64,000 nucleotides of DNA from Solanum dulcamara (GCF_947179165.1 NC_077238.1:48154293-48218292), one strand, 5' to 3'; counted from the first letter of the stretch, positions 44,186 through 57,700 are shown. The notes: generated by a model not told the origin, from the letters alone. A program made the numbers and translations.

Positions 44186-46760
44186 ATTTTATGCTATTTA
44201 TAAAGATCTCATGTTCTATGCATTTTAGGTGTCATTATATTCATATTGGGTTGCTAGTCCTCATGCCGTGTCCTTCTCTATGTTAATAATTCTTATTCGA
44301 GGATGAATGTTCTCAAGGGGGAGATATTTTAAGACCTCTGAAGTTGGGAAGTTATAAAATGAGGATGAAAGGATTAAATCCCAGAGAAATACAGAAAACT
44401 GGCACCAGGTGATGACCACGAAGGCCATCATAGGACGTGGTGAGGACTACAAAACATGATGAGCCACCGTGGTAGAGATTCTAAAACCCGACTCTATAGA
44501 AAAGGGACCACGACGAGGAACCACAGACCATGGTAAGCATCACAGGCCATGGTAAGCAACACAGACCGTAGTGCCCTTTGTGGTGACCCTTTTCCTAAGA
44601 CCCTCACGAAACTTTACAAGGGAAGGACTATGAGTGACCACTACCGTCCATGTAGCTATTCATGGACCATGATATGTTCCGTAATGGTCACTTCTGCAGG
44701 ACCTCTTAAAGGTCCTACATCACGACCACGGGTCACGGACTATGATGCCCTCCACGGATCATGAAGGTTTCCGTGGAGGAAGTACTGAGAGTTTCCCTAC
44801 AAACCCAAATTTTTTTCCTCTAAGACAGTTATCACGGGACACCACCACGGGCCATGGTGAGCACCACGGACTGTGATAGATCCTCTGTGAAGCCCAGTCT
44901 AACCATTTGTAAAATTGGTATTTTGGTCTTTTCCTGTGTTTTAACAACAAAGTGAGGTCATTTTAGGACTAGATTCACCTATCTGAATGAACCTAAGCCT
45001 TTCCCAACTCATTATTCTCATTCAAACTCTAAAACTCAAAACCCTAACCTCTCAAGCTCCTCTCAAGGGTCTTCTTCTTCACCAAGAAAATCTAGGGTTT
45101 TATTCCAAGATCTTCAAGCCTTTATTTTTAAGCTTTCATTGGGATTTATTTCCCAAGGTATGCGAGTTTCATTCACGGGTTCTTCTACCCATGGAGCCTA
45201 AGTATTTTCTAAACTTATCAATTCAATTTCAAGTATGAATTTTATGGGTTTTCCTCTTATGATTCCAAATGCATATATTATGGAGTATTTGAAGTTAATT
45301 TACCTATATTAACTTATATTGGCTCTAAATTGCATGAAATTGATAATTTTATTTAAGGTCCTTATATGAAAGCATGAAAAGGGGTTTAAGGCGAATTGGT
45401 GGGTTGTGTCAAGTTTAGTTTAATTGACACATTACATTACTCTCATGCATGCTAGAATCAATTTAGATGATTTTAAAAGTTGATTGAATAGAACTCGCCT
45501 TGTTTCATTATGTTTCAGTGAAGTTTTAATTGAATGATTTTGACTCCAAAATAAATGTTTATGAAAGCAAAGGTCTATGGTCAAAAGGAGTCTTATGAAA
45601 TAAAGCAATGATGAAATCATGCATTCAACTTGTGAAAGGCCAATTCTCACTTGTGTGAATCAATAACAATTTTAATGAGCTATTCTACCTAATGATGCTT
45701 TGATGATTTAAATCTATGTAAATGATTATATTCTTATGTTATTAAATAATTCCGTGGAATTTGACTTAGCACTGAATAGGGAATTGAGATGGGCTTCGGT
45801 AAGGGAATCCTAGTAGCAAGCTCTTATCTTATTAACTATGCACCAACATAAGAGCTTTTGTAGGATTAGGTTAGTGGATACACTAATAGCCCTAAATGTT
45901 AAAGAAATTAATGAAGTTTGATGGAGCTCTACCCGACAAGTAGTCTCCCCGTGCCCATGTAGAGGGCTATGTTGGATTCCATGTAATAGCTTGCATGGTC
46001 TTAAATGTTGGTTACGGTCATCTTCCCACAAATAAATATTTTAATACTCATTACTAGATTATTCATGCATGCATTCACTTTTGTACTTTGCTTATAAATG
46101 TCTTAATGATTTTCATTATAATGCATGCTCACATACTTAGTATATTCAAAGTACTAACGCACTCCACATTCACCTTCCAATGGCTAGTTGATCTCGTTGA
46201 AGACTACCTAGTTTGTGAGTTCTCATGTTTCGGGAACAATATTCATTTCCTTTTTTATCTTATGTTATGTAAAGACTTTGATACATTTCATGGTACTTAT
46301 TTCTATTTTGTTGAGGGTGAGCTAGAAAAATATCTTAGCCCCCGCCCAGTCTAAAGATGTAGAGGTATTGTTGCACAAATGTTGATGATTTGAGCTTGTT
46401 ATTGACTCTTATTTTACGATGGTTCCCTTAGCCCCATTGCCCTTTTATTTCCGCTACAGCCTATTGTCATTACCTATTTTAGAGTCAGTATTTTAGATGC
46501 TTCATAGACTAGTCAGACAATGTCCAGTTATTTATTTTGAGATTGTTTTTAAACATTGCGCTATATTTCCTTATGAATATGATTAAGTATTGAGACTTAT
46601 CTTTGAATGGTAAAGTTTATGTACTATTATGTCCATCTAATTTACTGGTCATTAGTTAAGTCTTCCACTTAAGTGACATAGCAAGGCCAAGGATTCGCTT
46701 GAGACCAGTAATGGTTTTTAAGTGCCGGCCATGTCTAGGGTGTAGACTCGGGGCGTGCCA
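44186..46760 (+). mobile_element. Element F 3' end: polypurine tract and 3' LTR
   Basis: About 140 bp of internal DNA with GAGGATGAATGTTCTCAAGG and the purine tract AAGGGGGAGATA (44315-44326) precede an LTR of 2433 bp (44328-46760). The LTR starts TTTAAGACC (decayed TGTAAGACC) and ends GGGGCGTGCCA. U3 (44400-44890) repeats CCATGGT and CACGGACCATG. The R/U5 part (AGCTTGCATGGTC, AAATGTTGGTTA) is related to the A/G family. Everything upstream in the element is missing. Confidence 0.82.
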
Positions 46761-46764
46761 TTTC

Positions 46765-46888
46765 CATTTTGGAAACTCTATATTCTGAGCCACACACATG
46801 GCCTTTGATGCTCAACTTAAGTTGTTGACAATTTGGACACTTAGAAAAAAAGTCTGCAATATTTCTCTTCATACCATTCCACCAATAG
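46765..46888 (-). pseudogene. Orphan Ty3 integrase zinc-finger fragment
   Basis: The minus strand reads YWWNGMKRNIADFFSKCPNC then QQLKLSIKGH without a stop. This is the second half of an HHCC integrase finger from an element otherwise absent here, truncated on the right by the D LTR start. Confidence 0.87.
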
Positions 46889-47147
46889 TGTTAAACCCCA
46901 CATATTATTTCTTGAATAAAATATGTAGCATGGCGTGGTTATATAAGGTGTAATGAATTGATATAGTACATCGGGAAATAATACTGGAAATGTGTGGTAA
47001 TATCAAGAAACTAAAGTTTTACCTCAAAGAAATCCCTTAAATAATTGTTTAGGGTTAAATATATGACTCGGGTAGCACCCCGCCCATTCGGAAGGTTTAA
47101 AATACTTGCACCTTCGAGATAAGGCCAAGAGTGTCTAATGTGCTAAT
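46889..47147 (+). repeat. Element D 5' LTR, first piece
   Basis: Starts TGTTAAACCCCACAT and runs to the CTAAT target site at 47143-47147, where element C is inserted. It continues at 59245. Confidence 0.88.
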
Positions 47148-48402
47148 TGTTGTCACCCGAGCAAATGCAAGTTTACGTAGTCTTACAATTAATAAAGTAG
47201 CTCCTTTCAAGACCGGATTGTTGAACCCAAAGGACTATAATAAGGCCTGAGTGATATCTGCAGTTAACTAAATTTTTCGCATGTGTTGCAAAAAGGTTGA
47301 TTTCAATTATATTGTCTACTAAGTTATTGAAACTATAATTAAGAAACAGTTCAAAACTTTAATGAGTTGTGATCCAATGAGTAAGTAATTCCAGGGTTGT
47401 AGCACTTGCAGATTTCAGGTCTACTATACTTCACTTTAGCATTTTCAATTACTAATTTACAGGATTGATTTCACAATCATGGTCTTACAACCTCTAATTG
47501 CCTACCTCTATTGACAGCCTAACTATATTGTTGAACGCAGATAAGCATGAACCAACACAAATGCCTTAATCCTATCATCTTGTTTATTAACCAATTGTGG
47601 TGTATATATATGTGTCACCAGCATCCTACACATGAATCATCCTAGGAAATTCTAGAATAAACACACTCCTTATATTCTAATGTTCTACATCCTTATAAGA
47701 GCATTTATATTAAAAACACCATTCTCGACCAAAGCAAACTATATTAAACTTTCACCTTATGGCTACAACCCTAGAACAAGGGATTCTAGCCACTCATAAT
47801 ATTTTGAAGAATCAAAAACATAATTAATAGCCTACAGAATAAACTTACAAATGAAAGAGAAGAACAAATAAAGCCCTAGGAGAGCTCTCCTTTCGTCTTC
47901 CTTTGTCAAAATCTTAATTAAAAATTGAATGTTTTAAAATAAGATACAAGTGGACTATTTATAGCCTCAAAAAATATGAAGTTGCAATCGCTGAAGCAGA
48001 GTCCGCGATGCGGAGGTGTTTCTGTGCAGTGCAATTTTTATCTTCATCTTTGGTGGAATTTGTTCTATACTGAACTAGGCCCGCACCACACTATTACGTT
48101 AAATAAATAATAAGTGTTGGAATTAATTTGCTGAAGCTTAATGCGCGACACGGACACACTCCTATATGATGCATTTTCTTCACATTTGTTTCCAACTTCT
48201 CCTTTAAGCTCCACATTCAATCCAATCATCTTTTGAATGTCCATTCTTCTCATTTAGCTTTGAAAGAGTATAATCATGTTGGTTATATATTCATACACAA
48301 ACACTCTAAAAAATGAATTAGATTACAAGAATTTGCTCTCAAACTCTACTTTGAACATAGGTTATTTTGGCTATTGGATGCATAAATGCACCCAAGATCC
48401 CA
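47148..48402 (-). repeat. Element C 3' LTR
   Basis: Starts (minus) TGGGATCTTGGGTGC at 48402 beside a short purine tract ATGTGGGGT, and ends GGGTGACAACA at 47148. Matches 57883-59239 throughout. Confidence 0.9.
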
Positions 48403-49152
48403 ACCCCACATTTATAGTTTTGTTGGTCCTCGAACAAACTCTCAATCTTAAACACACAAGAGCACACATCATGCATGTAAAGAAGTCCCACAAAACCACA
48501 ATAATCTTACAAATAGTTTTTTCTTTCATAGCACGTTAACTTCATTCAAACAACAAACTGACCATAAACAACCTAACCTCTAGAGTTGACTCTGACATGC
48601 ATCAAACTCACATGAATTGCTTCATCAAAACTCATTCAAGATGACCATTCTTCTACTAAACATGTGCTCTCACAAATAAGGAAATACCCATATACTCTGG
48701 CAGTTACATCTAATGCCAATGATGATGGGTATTAAGTAAAATTCCCTTAGTGAAGTCACAAGTTGCTCGAGATAAACCATAGGCTTGCCCTTATCATACT
48801 ATGAAACTCAATTAAGGTAGCTAGGACTTAGGAATCACGTAGGACTTTTACAGGTTGTAACATAGGATAGGGGACATGTAGATATTGATTTGGAAATGTG
48901 TAGTGACTAGGTTCCTAACGCGCTTTCTTCATAACCTCATTCTCCCTCTTTATTCTTTCTCTAGTTTGCCCTTTCTCTTTTCAGTTCACTTATCTGTGTA
49001 GGGAATGTATTCTTATTCTTACTCTTTTGTTTTTCTTCACAACTACCATGTAGTTGGCTTTATTTTTACTTTCACATGATTTTCTTGCCTAACACAAGAT
49101 TTCATTTCACTTTTCCACCAATAGATTTACTCTTGGTAACACAAGGTTGTGA

Positions 49153-49168
49153 CCCCCCCCCCCCCCCC
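49153..49168. repeat. C16 homopolymer
   Basis: A run of 16 C (G on the element's sense strand) lies about 750 bp inside the 3' LTR of element C. Such runs are rare in AT-rich plant DNA; the length may be uncertain. Confidence 0.95.
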
Positions 49169-49826
49169 ACCTAAAATGATTGGGCTTTTCTTTTTGGATC
49201 ACAATTATTGTCTAGAAAAACATTGAAATAAGCTTCAAACAAGGCTACCAAAGAATCAAGTCAAAGGCACAATAGGGCTAACTGTGGAATTGCATCCCGG
49301 TGGGGTTTTACAGTATCATTTTGAACTGAGGCTGCAAAATAAATGCCTAGATCATTTTACTAATTCTATCCTTCCTTTTTTTTGCTACAAAAATACACTG
49401 GGCAAGTTCTAAATCAAGAGTAACAAGGAATGTGCAAAATCAACCTCTCACATACATGACACATACTTAATTTATGAATTATAATTTTATAATATTTCAA
49501 CCCAATCAATCACATAAATTCTAAATTAAACTTGCACAATCAAAGTCTAACTATAGAGTTATAGGTGTCTTGACTCAGTCAGTGCTTTTCTTAGAATACA
49601 TGCTTTTCAACTCATTTTCCAACTATGTATGCAATTCTGTGGTTTAGAAAAATACTTCACATATACATTACCACAATGACAATAAAGAAAGAAATTATCA
49701 TAAATAATATTTTTTTGTACCATTCAAGGGAACTATCCATGGCCAAAAAACTAAAAATAAATGTCGTGAAATTCAAAACAAAATATCTAAACAATTCAAC
49801 TAATGTCAAAAGTCACTAAAATAGTT

Positions 49827-51160
49827 TCATAAAATAACACATACATTCAAAAATAGACACTCAATCCCCCACCCCACACTTAAAGAATACACTTCCCTCA
49901 ATGTTACACACATAAACATCCCAACAAGTAAGGTAGGAGACTGTCCCATTTGCTCGACCATATCTCCTTCGGCAGCCGAATCATCAACAACAAATGGGGT
50001 GAAATCCTCTACCTCAAAATTTGATTCCATATTCAAACCTACCCTCTTTCTATCCTCGTTAATAAGGATATCATCCTTAGTACTCTAATAAAACTCACGC
50101 CCAAGTCCTAGTACAGCCACAGCGTACGCGTTTAGTGGATATTGGTTTTCCACCTCACGTAGTTTTTCTTCAGTCGACAAGCGGCACCCAGTGTGGTGTC
50201 GAAGCATCTTCAGGTCAAACATGTGGGCTGTGATTATCTCATCGCGCTTTGTTCACTCTACTGAAGTGAGGATTGGGCCATAAGTGGTGTCTAGCCCCTT
50301 AATCTTGGTAACATCATAAGCTTCAAAAGTAAGGGGGCCATATAATCATGCTGGTCCTCGAGGACCCTGGCCTTGCAACATAGCTCCCTGATTAGGCCTC
50401 CAAAGGCATAACCTCGACTGTAATGGACTCTCCACTTACAGATTATTGACTTTATCACCGTACCGATATTAATGTCTATTCCATTCATAAGGAAATATAC
50501 CAAACAAACCCGGTCTCTTGTCACATCAGGGAAGTGTAGGCTTGGGAGAAGGCTATGTATCACAATCTTCACCCACACACGAACTGCTTTGTTAAAATGG
50601 GGGTATTGGAGATATTGATGATAACTATGGTGCCCGTGACGAACCCACTTAGTTGTTAATTAAGGCGCACACAAGGTTTGGCGAATGTCTAGGTAAGGTG
50701 GTTGAATGTTTAGCTCTTTCAGGTTGACATTAGGTATCTTTGAGGTTCCTAATAACTCATTGATAACCATAGGAGATAAAGGTACATCAAATCCCCGCAC
50801 CATGATGAAATGAGTAGGGGCATCCCGTTAGTAATTCAAATAGAACTCCCTCACCACGTACAAGTTGCACGGCTTTAGGTCAGCAAAAAAAAGTACATAT
50901 TCAGCACCATTAACCTTCTCATTATCTGTGGGTAATCTAAATACAAGCTTTCATCCTCTACATACATATCAGACAGATAGCTATACTCATTTTGCTTTTT
51001 GTACCAAGTCTTTCTTGCCCGGTTTACCATTTTCAAACCAAACCTATGAGATTGTCCTCACGGCATAGATGGGGAAAACGGTATAGAGGGCACCCCTCTT
51101 TCTCTCTTTCTGCTGCTAGGGCCTTCTAGTTCCTTACCGGGCCTTCGACTAGACAACATT
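49827..51160 (-). pseudogene. Element C extra ORF: putative plant transposon protein-type remnant
   Basis: The reading starts at an ATG near 51158 (MLSSRRPGKELEGPSSRKRE) and passes RARKTWYKKQNEYSYLSDMY. At 50578-50291 it shows a conserved-looking block (DVTRDRVCLVYFLMNGIDIN, KSIICKWR, AFGGLIRELC). It closes with the acidic stretch ESNFEVEDFTPFVVDDSAA at 50036-49827. The middle block resembles the putative plant transposon protein domain found in some Ty3 elements; this is from memory and unverified. It lies between integrase and 3' LTR, where Athila elements carry an extra ORF. Frames are broken. Confidence 0.55.
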
Positions 51161-51169
51161 GTTGCCTGC

Positions 51170-52650
51170 AAGCAATCCATAAAATATAAAATATATAAGC
51201 GCCTATATGTACATTCGCAACTTTAGGACTGCAACCCCACACTTAAGCATTACAGTAGTATTGATATCAAGGTACTTAGACTTCCCTTCATTCGAACAAT
51301 ATGTGCTTACATCCTTCCACAATAATCTATACTTCAATAATCAACATGGTAAACATAAAGTATAACAAATTTTTAGAAGTCTTTCAGATTCTAACATGCC
51401 CCTCAAAATGAAATATACACTATTCAACAACAAAGCATCATCCTAAGTTAACTCCCTTACCTTCAAGCATAATTTTAACCCAAACATTAGGACACTAGAA
51501 ACTCACCCACACTTATCTCACAAATCAAACCAAGTTTAACACAATATATTATGCATGCTTACTCAAGAATTCAACATACATGATCAATCACAACCACAAA
51601 CATCTACTCCCTACAATATTAAAACTAGGGTTTTAGTTCAAGATTCTAACACATAACTAATGTCTCACAATAAAATAGTTCTCATCAATCTTTATATATT
51701 TATGCCATTTAAAATCAAGAAACAAAGCAAGAAATAGAGTTATGGAAGAAAAAATCAAAGCCCATGAACTTACCCATGTAAAATTCAATTATCCATATCA
51801 TAAATTTAGTTCAAGAGTACTTACCTTGTGTGGGTGTAGAAGAAACATGAAAATTTGTGCTTGAATTTCACAAGTGCGTCACGAATTTGTGCTTGAGAAG
51901 AGATAATTTTGAGAGTAGAAGAAGTGAGGTAGGTTAAAGGGTTGAATTTATAAAGTTTAAAGTTAATTTTCAGGGTTAAAATCGGACTGGGCTGAGTTAA
52001 TACCATTAAAAATGGGTCAAGACCAACCTTTTTTATGAAGCTACCCAAAACTTTTCTCAATTCCGCGATATGGAGACGTTGCGGACCACAATGTTAATGT
52101 GCCAAAATTCTTAAAAATTAACTTACACAGAAATAAACTAGGTTCGCATTGTGGATCTGGCGTACACTTTTCTTGGAGTGAAATTTTTCAAAAATTTTGA
52201 GCGAGACATACCTGGGCCAAACTTGAACAAGTGGGGGAGTAGGTCTTTGTTGCGGACCTATCACAGACCACACTGTTTAGAAATCTCCCATGCTTCCTTC
52301 TTTTTATTATTTTGTTTTTCGTGTACAAATTATAATATCCTATGTATACACTAAAACAAAATTAAATTTTAGCAAACTTGAAAAAAAATCAAATATAACC
52401 TATGATAAAACAAGATTTTACACTACCTCACAGGTTGACTCTCATGTAACACCTAATTTACAGTCATAGCATGACCTAGCTCTAGCTTCATTCATTCTCG
52501 AGCTCAATTTCTTATTTCTCACGATCGACGTCTTGCCTAGAATAGTGCTGAACACATTGTCCATTCACAACGAACGTGGTCGAGTTGGTGCGATTCCATA
52601 GTTTCTTAGCTCCATATGCCTTCGCACCACCTCAAATGGTCCACTCCATT
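51170..52650. other. Element C non-coding 3' region
   Basis: No domain is recognisable. A minus-strand frame at 52060-51821 has no visible homology. Confidence 0.5.
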
Positions 52651-52654
52651 TTAA

Positions 52655-53520
52655 TCAAAGCTTACCTAAAAAAAGATGCAAACATGATTTGAAGAGCAAT
52701 ACCTTTTGTCCTAGCTCGAATATTCTAGCAACTATATGCTTGTCATACCATCTCTTCGTTTTCTCTTTATACAATTTCACATTTTCATAAGCGTGGAGTC
52801 TGAATTCCTCCAATTCATGGAGATGATTTATACACTTCCTACCTGCTAACTCTAAGTCTAGGTTTAGCTTTTTGATGGCCCAATATGCTTGGTGCTCCAT
52901 CTCCACCGGTAGGCCCAGAGCGCTTTATCTAGCTTGATATCCAAGTCCTTTCTCATTGCATTGATATTTTTCTAAAGGATTTTCTTCTCTCCACGATTTA
53001 ATACTTCGACCTATCCTCTAGTCTGGGGATGACATACTATGGCAACCTTGTGCCTGACACCAAACTTAGCTAATATATTCTTTATTATTTGGTTTATGAA
53101 ATGCTTACCTCCATCGTTGATGATCGCCCTTAGAGTGCCAAACCTTGTGAAAATATGCTTCTTGAGAGAGAAACTTGACACTTTAGAGTCATTAGTTGGC
53201 AAAGAAATGGCCTCAACCCATTTAGAAATGTAATCAACCACCACCAGTATATACTGATTTCCATACGATGGTAGGAAGGGATCCATGAAGTCTATTCCCC
53301 ATACGTCGAAGATCTCCACCTCTAGGATGTTATTCAATGGAATCTTATGCCTTCTCTATATGGTGCCTATCCTTTGGCATTGGTCACATCTTTTCACAAA
53401 ACCTAAAGCATCTTTAAATAAATTAGGCCAAAAGAAACCAGACTGGAATACCTTATGAGCTGTGCATTTTCCTCCATGATGTCCACCGTATGCAGATGAA
53501 TGGAAACTTTGTAGAACTTG
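52655..53520 (-). pseudogene. Element C integrase remnant
   Basis: The core at 53337-53011 retains [20 protein letters not shown] then [12 protein letters not shown], with the first Asp in FMDPF and the DYISKWVEA motif. It also shows INDGGKHF, where the second catalytic Asp remains. The C-terminal part (52906-52655) has AYWAIKKLNLDLELAG, LHELEEFRLHAYEN and KRWYDKHI, typical of Athila/Tat integrases. A stop splits the two parts. Confidence 0.86.
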
Positions 53521-55300
53521 TTGGACCTATGATTTAGGCACATATATTCTTATCATCCTATCAACACCTTGTTTGAACAAGTAAGTTTATCGCATATATA
53601 GAACTTTGCTTCATACATTAGCCTCTTCTTTTATTGGGAGTTTGCTTCGGGGAGAAACACACTACTAACTATGTAGTTCACAATATATGCATACAAACGC
53701 AGTTCCTTGGCATCTAATTCCAACAACTACTCATCCAAAAAATCTTCTTTTATCGACCTTTGCACACCCACATGTGATGAATCCTCTAATCTGGATAGGT
53801 GGTTTTGCTATTTGCTTTTTGCATCCCCTCCTATCTTTAATTTCAATATCGAATTCTTAGAGCAACAAGATCCATCTAATCAATCATTGTTTTGCAACCT
53901 TCTTGTTGAACAAGTACCTAGGAGCTTCATGGTTAGTATAAACAATCACTTTCATACCAACCAAGTAAGAGTGGAATTTTTCAAACATATAAACCAATAC
54001 GAGCATCTCATTCTCTATCATAGTGTAATTAGCCAGAGCTGAATCAAGAGTTTTGCTGTCATAGTAGATAGAGTGGAATATTTTCTCCTTCCTTTGTCCC
54101 AACACTTCTCCCACTTCAATGTCACTTACATCGCACATCAGCTCAAAGGGTAGCTCCTCGTTAGGAGCTATTAGGATTGGGGCTTCAACCAGCCTCTTCT
54201 TTAAGAGTTCAAAGGCCTGCAAACAATTATCATCAAAAATAAATTTTACCTCCTTTTCTAATAAGCTGCACATAGGTTTGGCGATCTTTGAAAAAACCTT
54301 AATAATTCACCAGTAGAATCTCGCATGACCTAGGAAACTAAGGACACCTTTTACAGAAATTGGTGGTGGAAGCTTCTCAATTACTTTGATTTTATCTTTG
54401 TCTACCTCTAAACCATCTTTTGACACTTTGTGACCCAACATAATCCCCTCCTTTACAAAGAAGTGACACTTTTCCTAATTTAAGATGAGATTTGTTTCCT
54501 CACACCATGGTAATACTTTCTATAGATTATGCAAACAAAGATCAAAAGACTCTCCAAATATTGAAAAGTCATCAATAAAGATCTCTACAAACTCTTCCAC
54601 CATATCATAGAAGATAGCCATCATGCACTTCTTAAAAGTGGTAGGAGCATTGCAAAGACAAAATGGCATACGCTTGAATGCATACCTCCCTAAAGGCATG
54701 TGAGCATTGTCTTTTCTTGGTCCTCTAGTGTACTGGTAATCTAGTTATATCTTGAATATCCATCCAAGAAGCAATAGTACTCCTGTCCTACTAACCTACC
54801 GAGCAATTAATCAATAAATGGTACTGGATAGTGATCTTTTCGCATGGCATCATTTAACTTTTTGTAATCCATGCAAATATGCCAACCAGTCACTGTTCTG
54901 GTGGGGATTAACTCATTTTTCTCATTTATCACAATGACCATTCCCTCCTTCGGTACATACTGAACTGGGCTTCCCACTTACTGTCAGATATTGGGTATAT
55001 TATGTATGTATCTAGCCACTTAATTATCTCTTTCTTCCCTACCTCTTTCATGACAGGGTTCAACCAGCATTATGGTTGTGCACTAGCTTTATGTCCTTCT
55101 TTTATAAAGATCATATGCATGCACAAAGTAGGGTTGATGCCATGAAGATCAGCCATTTGCCATCGAATTGCCTTCTTGTTCCTTTTTAGCACCTTAAGTG
55201 CTTCTACGACCTGCATCTCAGACAAAGACGATGAAATAATTACAGGTAAAGTATTATTAACTCCAAGTAAAACATACCTAAGATAGGCTGGAAGTTACTT
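53521..55300 (-). pseudogene. Element C reverse transcriptase and RNase H remnant
   Basis: Polymerase blocks are readable at about 54900-54640 (MDYKKLNDAMRKDHYPVPF, GRLVGQEYY, CHFVFA). RNase H at 54273-53884 is open for 129 codons: ELPFELMCDVSDIEVGEVLG, FHSIYYDSKTLD, NYTMIENEMLVLVYMFEKF and VIVYTNHEAPRYLF. The finger and palm region has several stops and frame changes. Confidence 0.83.
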
Positions 55301-55537
55301 CAACTCCCAGTTAGGAGCTTCTTTAAGAGATGGGTTGGGTGAAGGACCCAATTCTCTATCTAATGGTTCCACAATCATTTTTCACATGCTGATATTTGGG
55401 ATATCAAGCACACTCGCTAGCTCTTTAACTTCCATGTGACCTTCAATATCTTGATCCATCAAAACTCTTTCTAAAGAGTCCTTCGCTAAAATGCACTGAG
55501 CTGCCACTTTCTCATCAATGATAGTCACAACATATAC

Positions 55538-56101
55538 TTATTTATAGAGTGTAGGCAATTTCAGTGCTTGATATACATCAAATGCCTCAACTTTGTCATG
55601 TGCACTCATAGATGCAACCACATCAATAAGTGTACCTTCTGTTGCTAAGAAGGTACGACCCAAGATAAAGCGAACCTCTGGATTAGGCTCAAAATCTAAT
55701 ACAACAAAATCAACAGGAAATATGAGTGATTCTACTTGAACTAACACATCCTCAATAATACCATCATGTCTAGCTACAAAACGATCAGCCAATTATAACA
55801 AAATGGTGGCTGGTTTAGGTTCTCCCAAGCCTAATTTTTTGAGCATAGATCTAGGCATCAAGTTTATACATACACCTAGACCACAGAGACCTCTTGCATT
55901 ACTGCACTTACTAATGGTTTCCTGTACTGTGAAACTACCTAGATCTTTTTGCTTAGCTAGTAGCTTTACTTTATTTAAGATCCTTGAACTATACACTTCA
56001 GTGATTGCCACTGTTTCAAATTCAGCTAACTTGTTCTTGTTTGTCATAATATCTTTGAAAAACTTAGCATATTTAGGAATACCCTGTAACACATCAATCA
56101 A
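55538..56101 (-). pseudogene. Element C protease region
   Basis: An upper frame (56101-55793) has GIPKYAKFFKDIMTNK, KCSNARGLCGLGVCINLMP and KKLGLGEPKPATILL. The usual DLGA(S) catalytic motif has become GLGVC. After a stop the lower frame (55792-55538) carries GIIEDVLVQVESLIFPVDFV and RFILGRTFLATEGTLIDV. This is the Athila/Tat protease type. Confidence 0.85.
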
Positions 56102-56389
56102 AGGTAATTTAATTTATACCTGTTTAAGCATATCTATGAATTTTTTAAAACATTCCTCCTTCTTCTTCTTTTTAAATTTTTGTGGGAATGGGGGAGGTGG
56201 TTTTGTGTTTGGTTCTTGGTCTACTTGTGGTAGGCTAGGCTCACCAGCTTCACCCTCCTCAGCTTTACCTTTACCTTCATACCTTTACTTTGTGGTGCTA
56301 GCTCTACTAGTGATCGTCCACTTCATGTGTTTACATATTTACCTGCTTGGGATTTAGATTAGTGTTACCTGGTAAACCACCTTACGGGC

Positions 56390-57700
56390 GAAAATATTTA
56401 GCACTTGCTAGCTGTCCCACCTGCTTCTCTATATTCTGAGTAGTGATTTGATATTGACGAATGTTTGCAGCTATCTTAGCTTGGTAAACCATAAGTTTTT
56501 TAAGCATGTCCTCCATGCTCTTGTTTCCTACACTACTTGATTACTGGTTGCTCTGGCCTTGCTGATTATAGTGTTGGCCTCCTCCTTTTGGTCTATATTA
56601 TCCTTATCCTTGGTGCTAGTTCTGTTGGTTTTCACCTTAAGAGAAATTTTGATGGTTTCTCTAACTGGGGTTATTAGTGTTGCTATAATTTTGCTGGTCT
56701 CCACCCCTCTGTGCGTTCCCCACAAAATTTACTGATTCTGAATTTGCACCATAATATTATGATATGTGTTCACTACTGCCACATACTTCACACCACATCT
56801 CCTGCTGCTAAACTACATTTATGGGAGTCTGTTGTTGCCCTAAAGCTAGGTTTCTGAAGTGAGTCATCATCATGTTTTGCATTGCTGCTATCTGCGTTGT
56901 CAAAGCTGTCACAATATCTACTTCAAGCATACCTACCTGTTTTTGGACAATAGGCCGAGCGTTTCTTCCATTTCATTCTGGATCACCTTGGGATATACGG
57001 TTCTATAATGTGTATAGCTCATCTTATGTCTTTTCCAAAGCTTTTCCACCTACAGCTGAATCAAGAAGAATTTTGGCGTTTGATTCTAATCCTTCAATGA
57101 AGGTATGGACCAACACCCTGTTAGCTTGGTGATGGTGAGGATAGCTAATGAGTAGAGATTTAAACCTTTCTTAGGCTTGGTATAAATTTTTGCCTGACTT
57201 CTACTTGAAGCTTAGAATTTCATCACTTAGCTTTGCTGTCTTCCCCAAATGAAAGAACCTAATCAAGAATTGGCGAGCCAAGTTGTTCCATATAGTTACG
57301 GAATTTGGTGGTTCCGACTTCAACCATCTTATAGCCTCTCCTAATAGAAAGAAAGGAAATAAGGTCAGCCTCACATAATCAGGGGACACTCCAGTGGGAG
57401 TATAAGTATCGTTAATTTCCATAAAATTTTGAATGTGGACTTGGGATCTTTATGAGGCAACCCCATGAACTGCCCATTAGAGTGCAATAGATGCACAATA
57501 TTCTATTTTATTTCAAATCTTTCTCCAGCTAGCGGTTTCTAATTGCTGGAGGTGACATTCACTATGAGTGAGACTACCACACCACGTACTATCCTGGCTG
57601 CCATTTCTATAAGGTCCTCTACAGGTACTTCATTAGTATCACCCAGATTTACCTATGGTGCAGGATATAGAGAAGCTCCTCTCCTTCTTTGCTGATGCAG
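56390..57700 (-). pseudogene. Element C gag remnant
   Basis: Conserved blocks are SPDYVRLTLFPFFLLGEAIR, NSVTIWNNLARQFLIRFF and GKTAKLSDEILSF (57422-57201). A linker follows (SYPHHHQANRVLVHTFIEGL). A zinc knuckle, MWCEVCGSSEHIS (about 56795-56755), has its last Cys lost, and a Gln-rich tail follows. It is split by stops. Confidence 0.87.

Noticed and set aside
55803..56357. 184-codon plus-strand frame
   Set aside because: It lies opposite the element C protease and gag linker, has no recognisable domain and is best seen as an antisense shadow.
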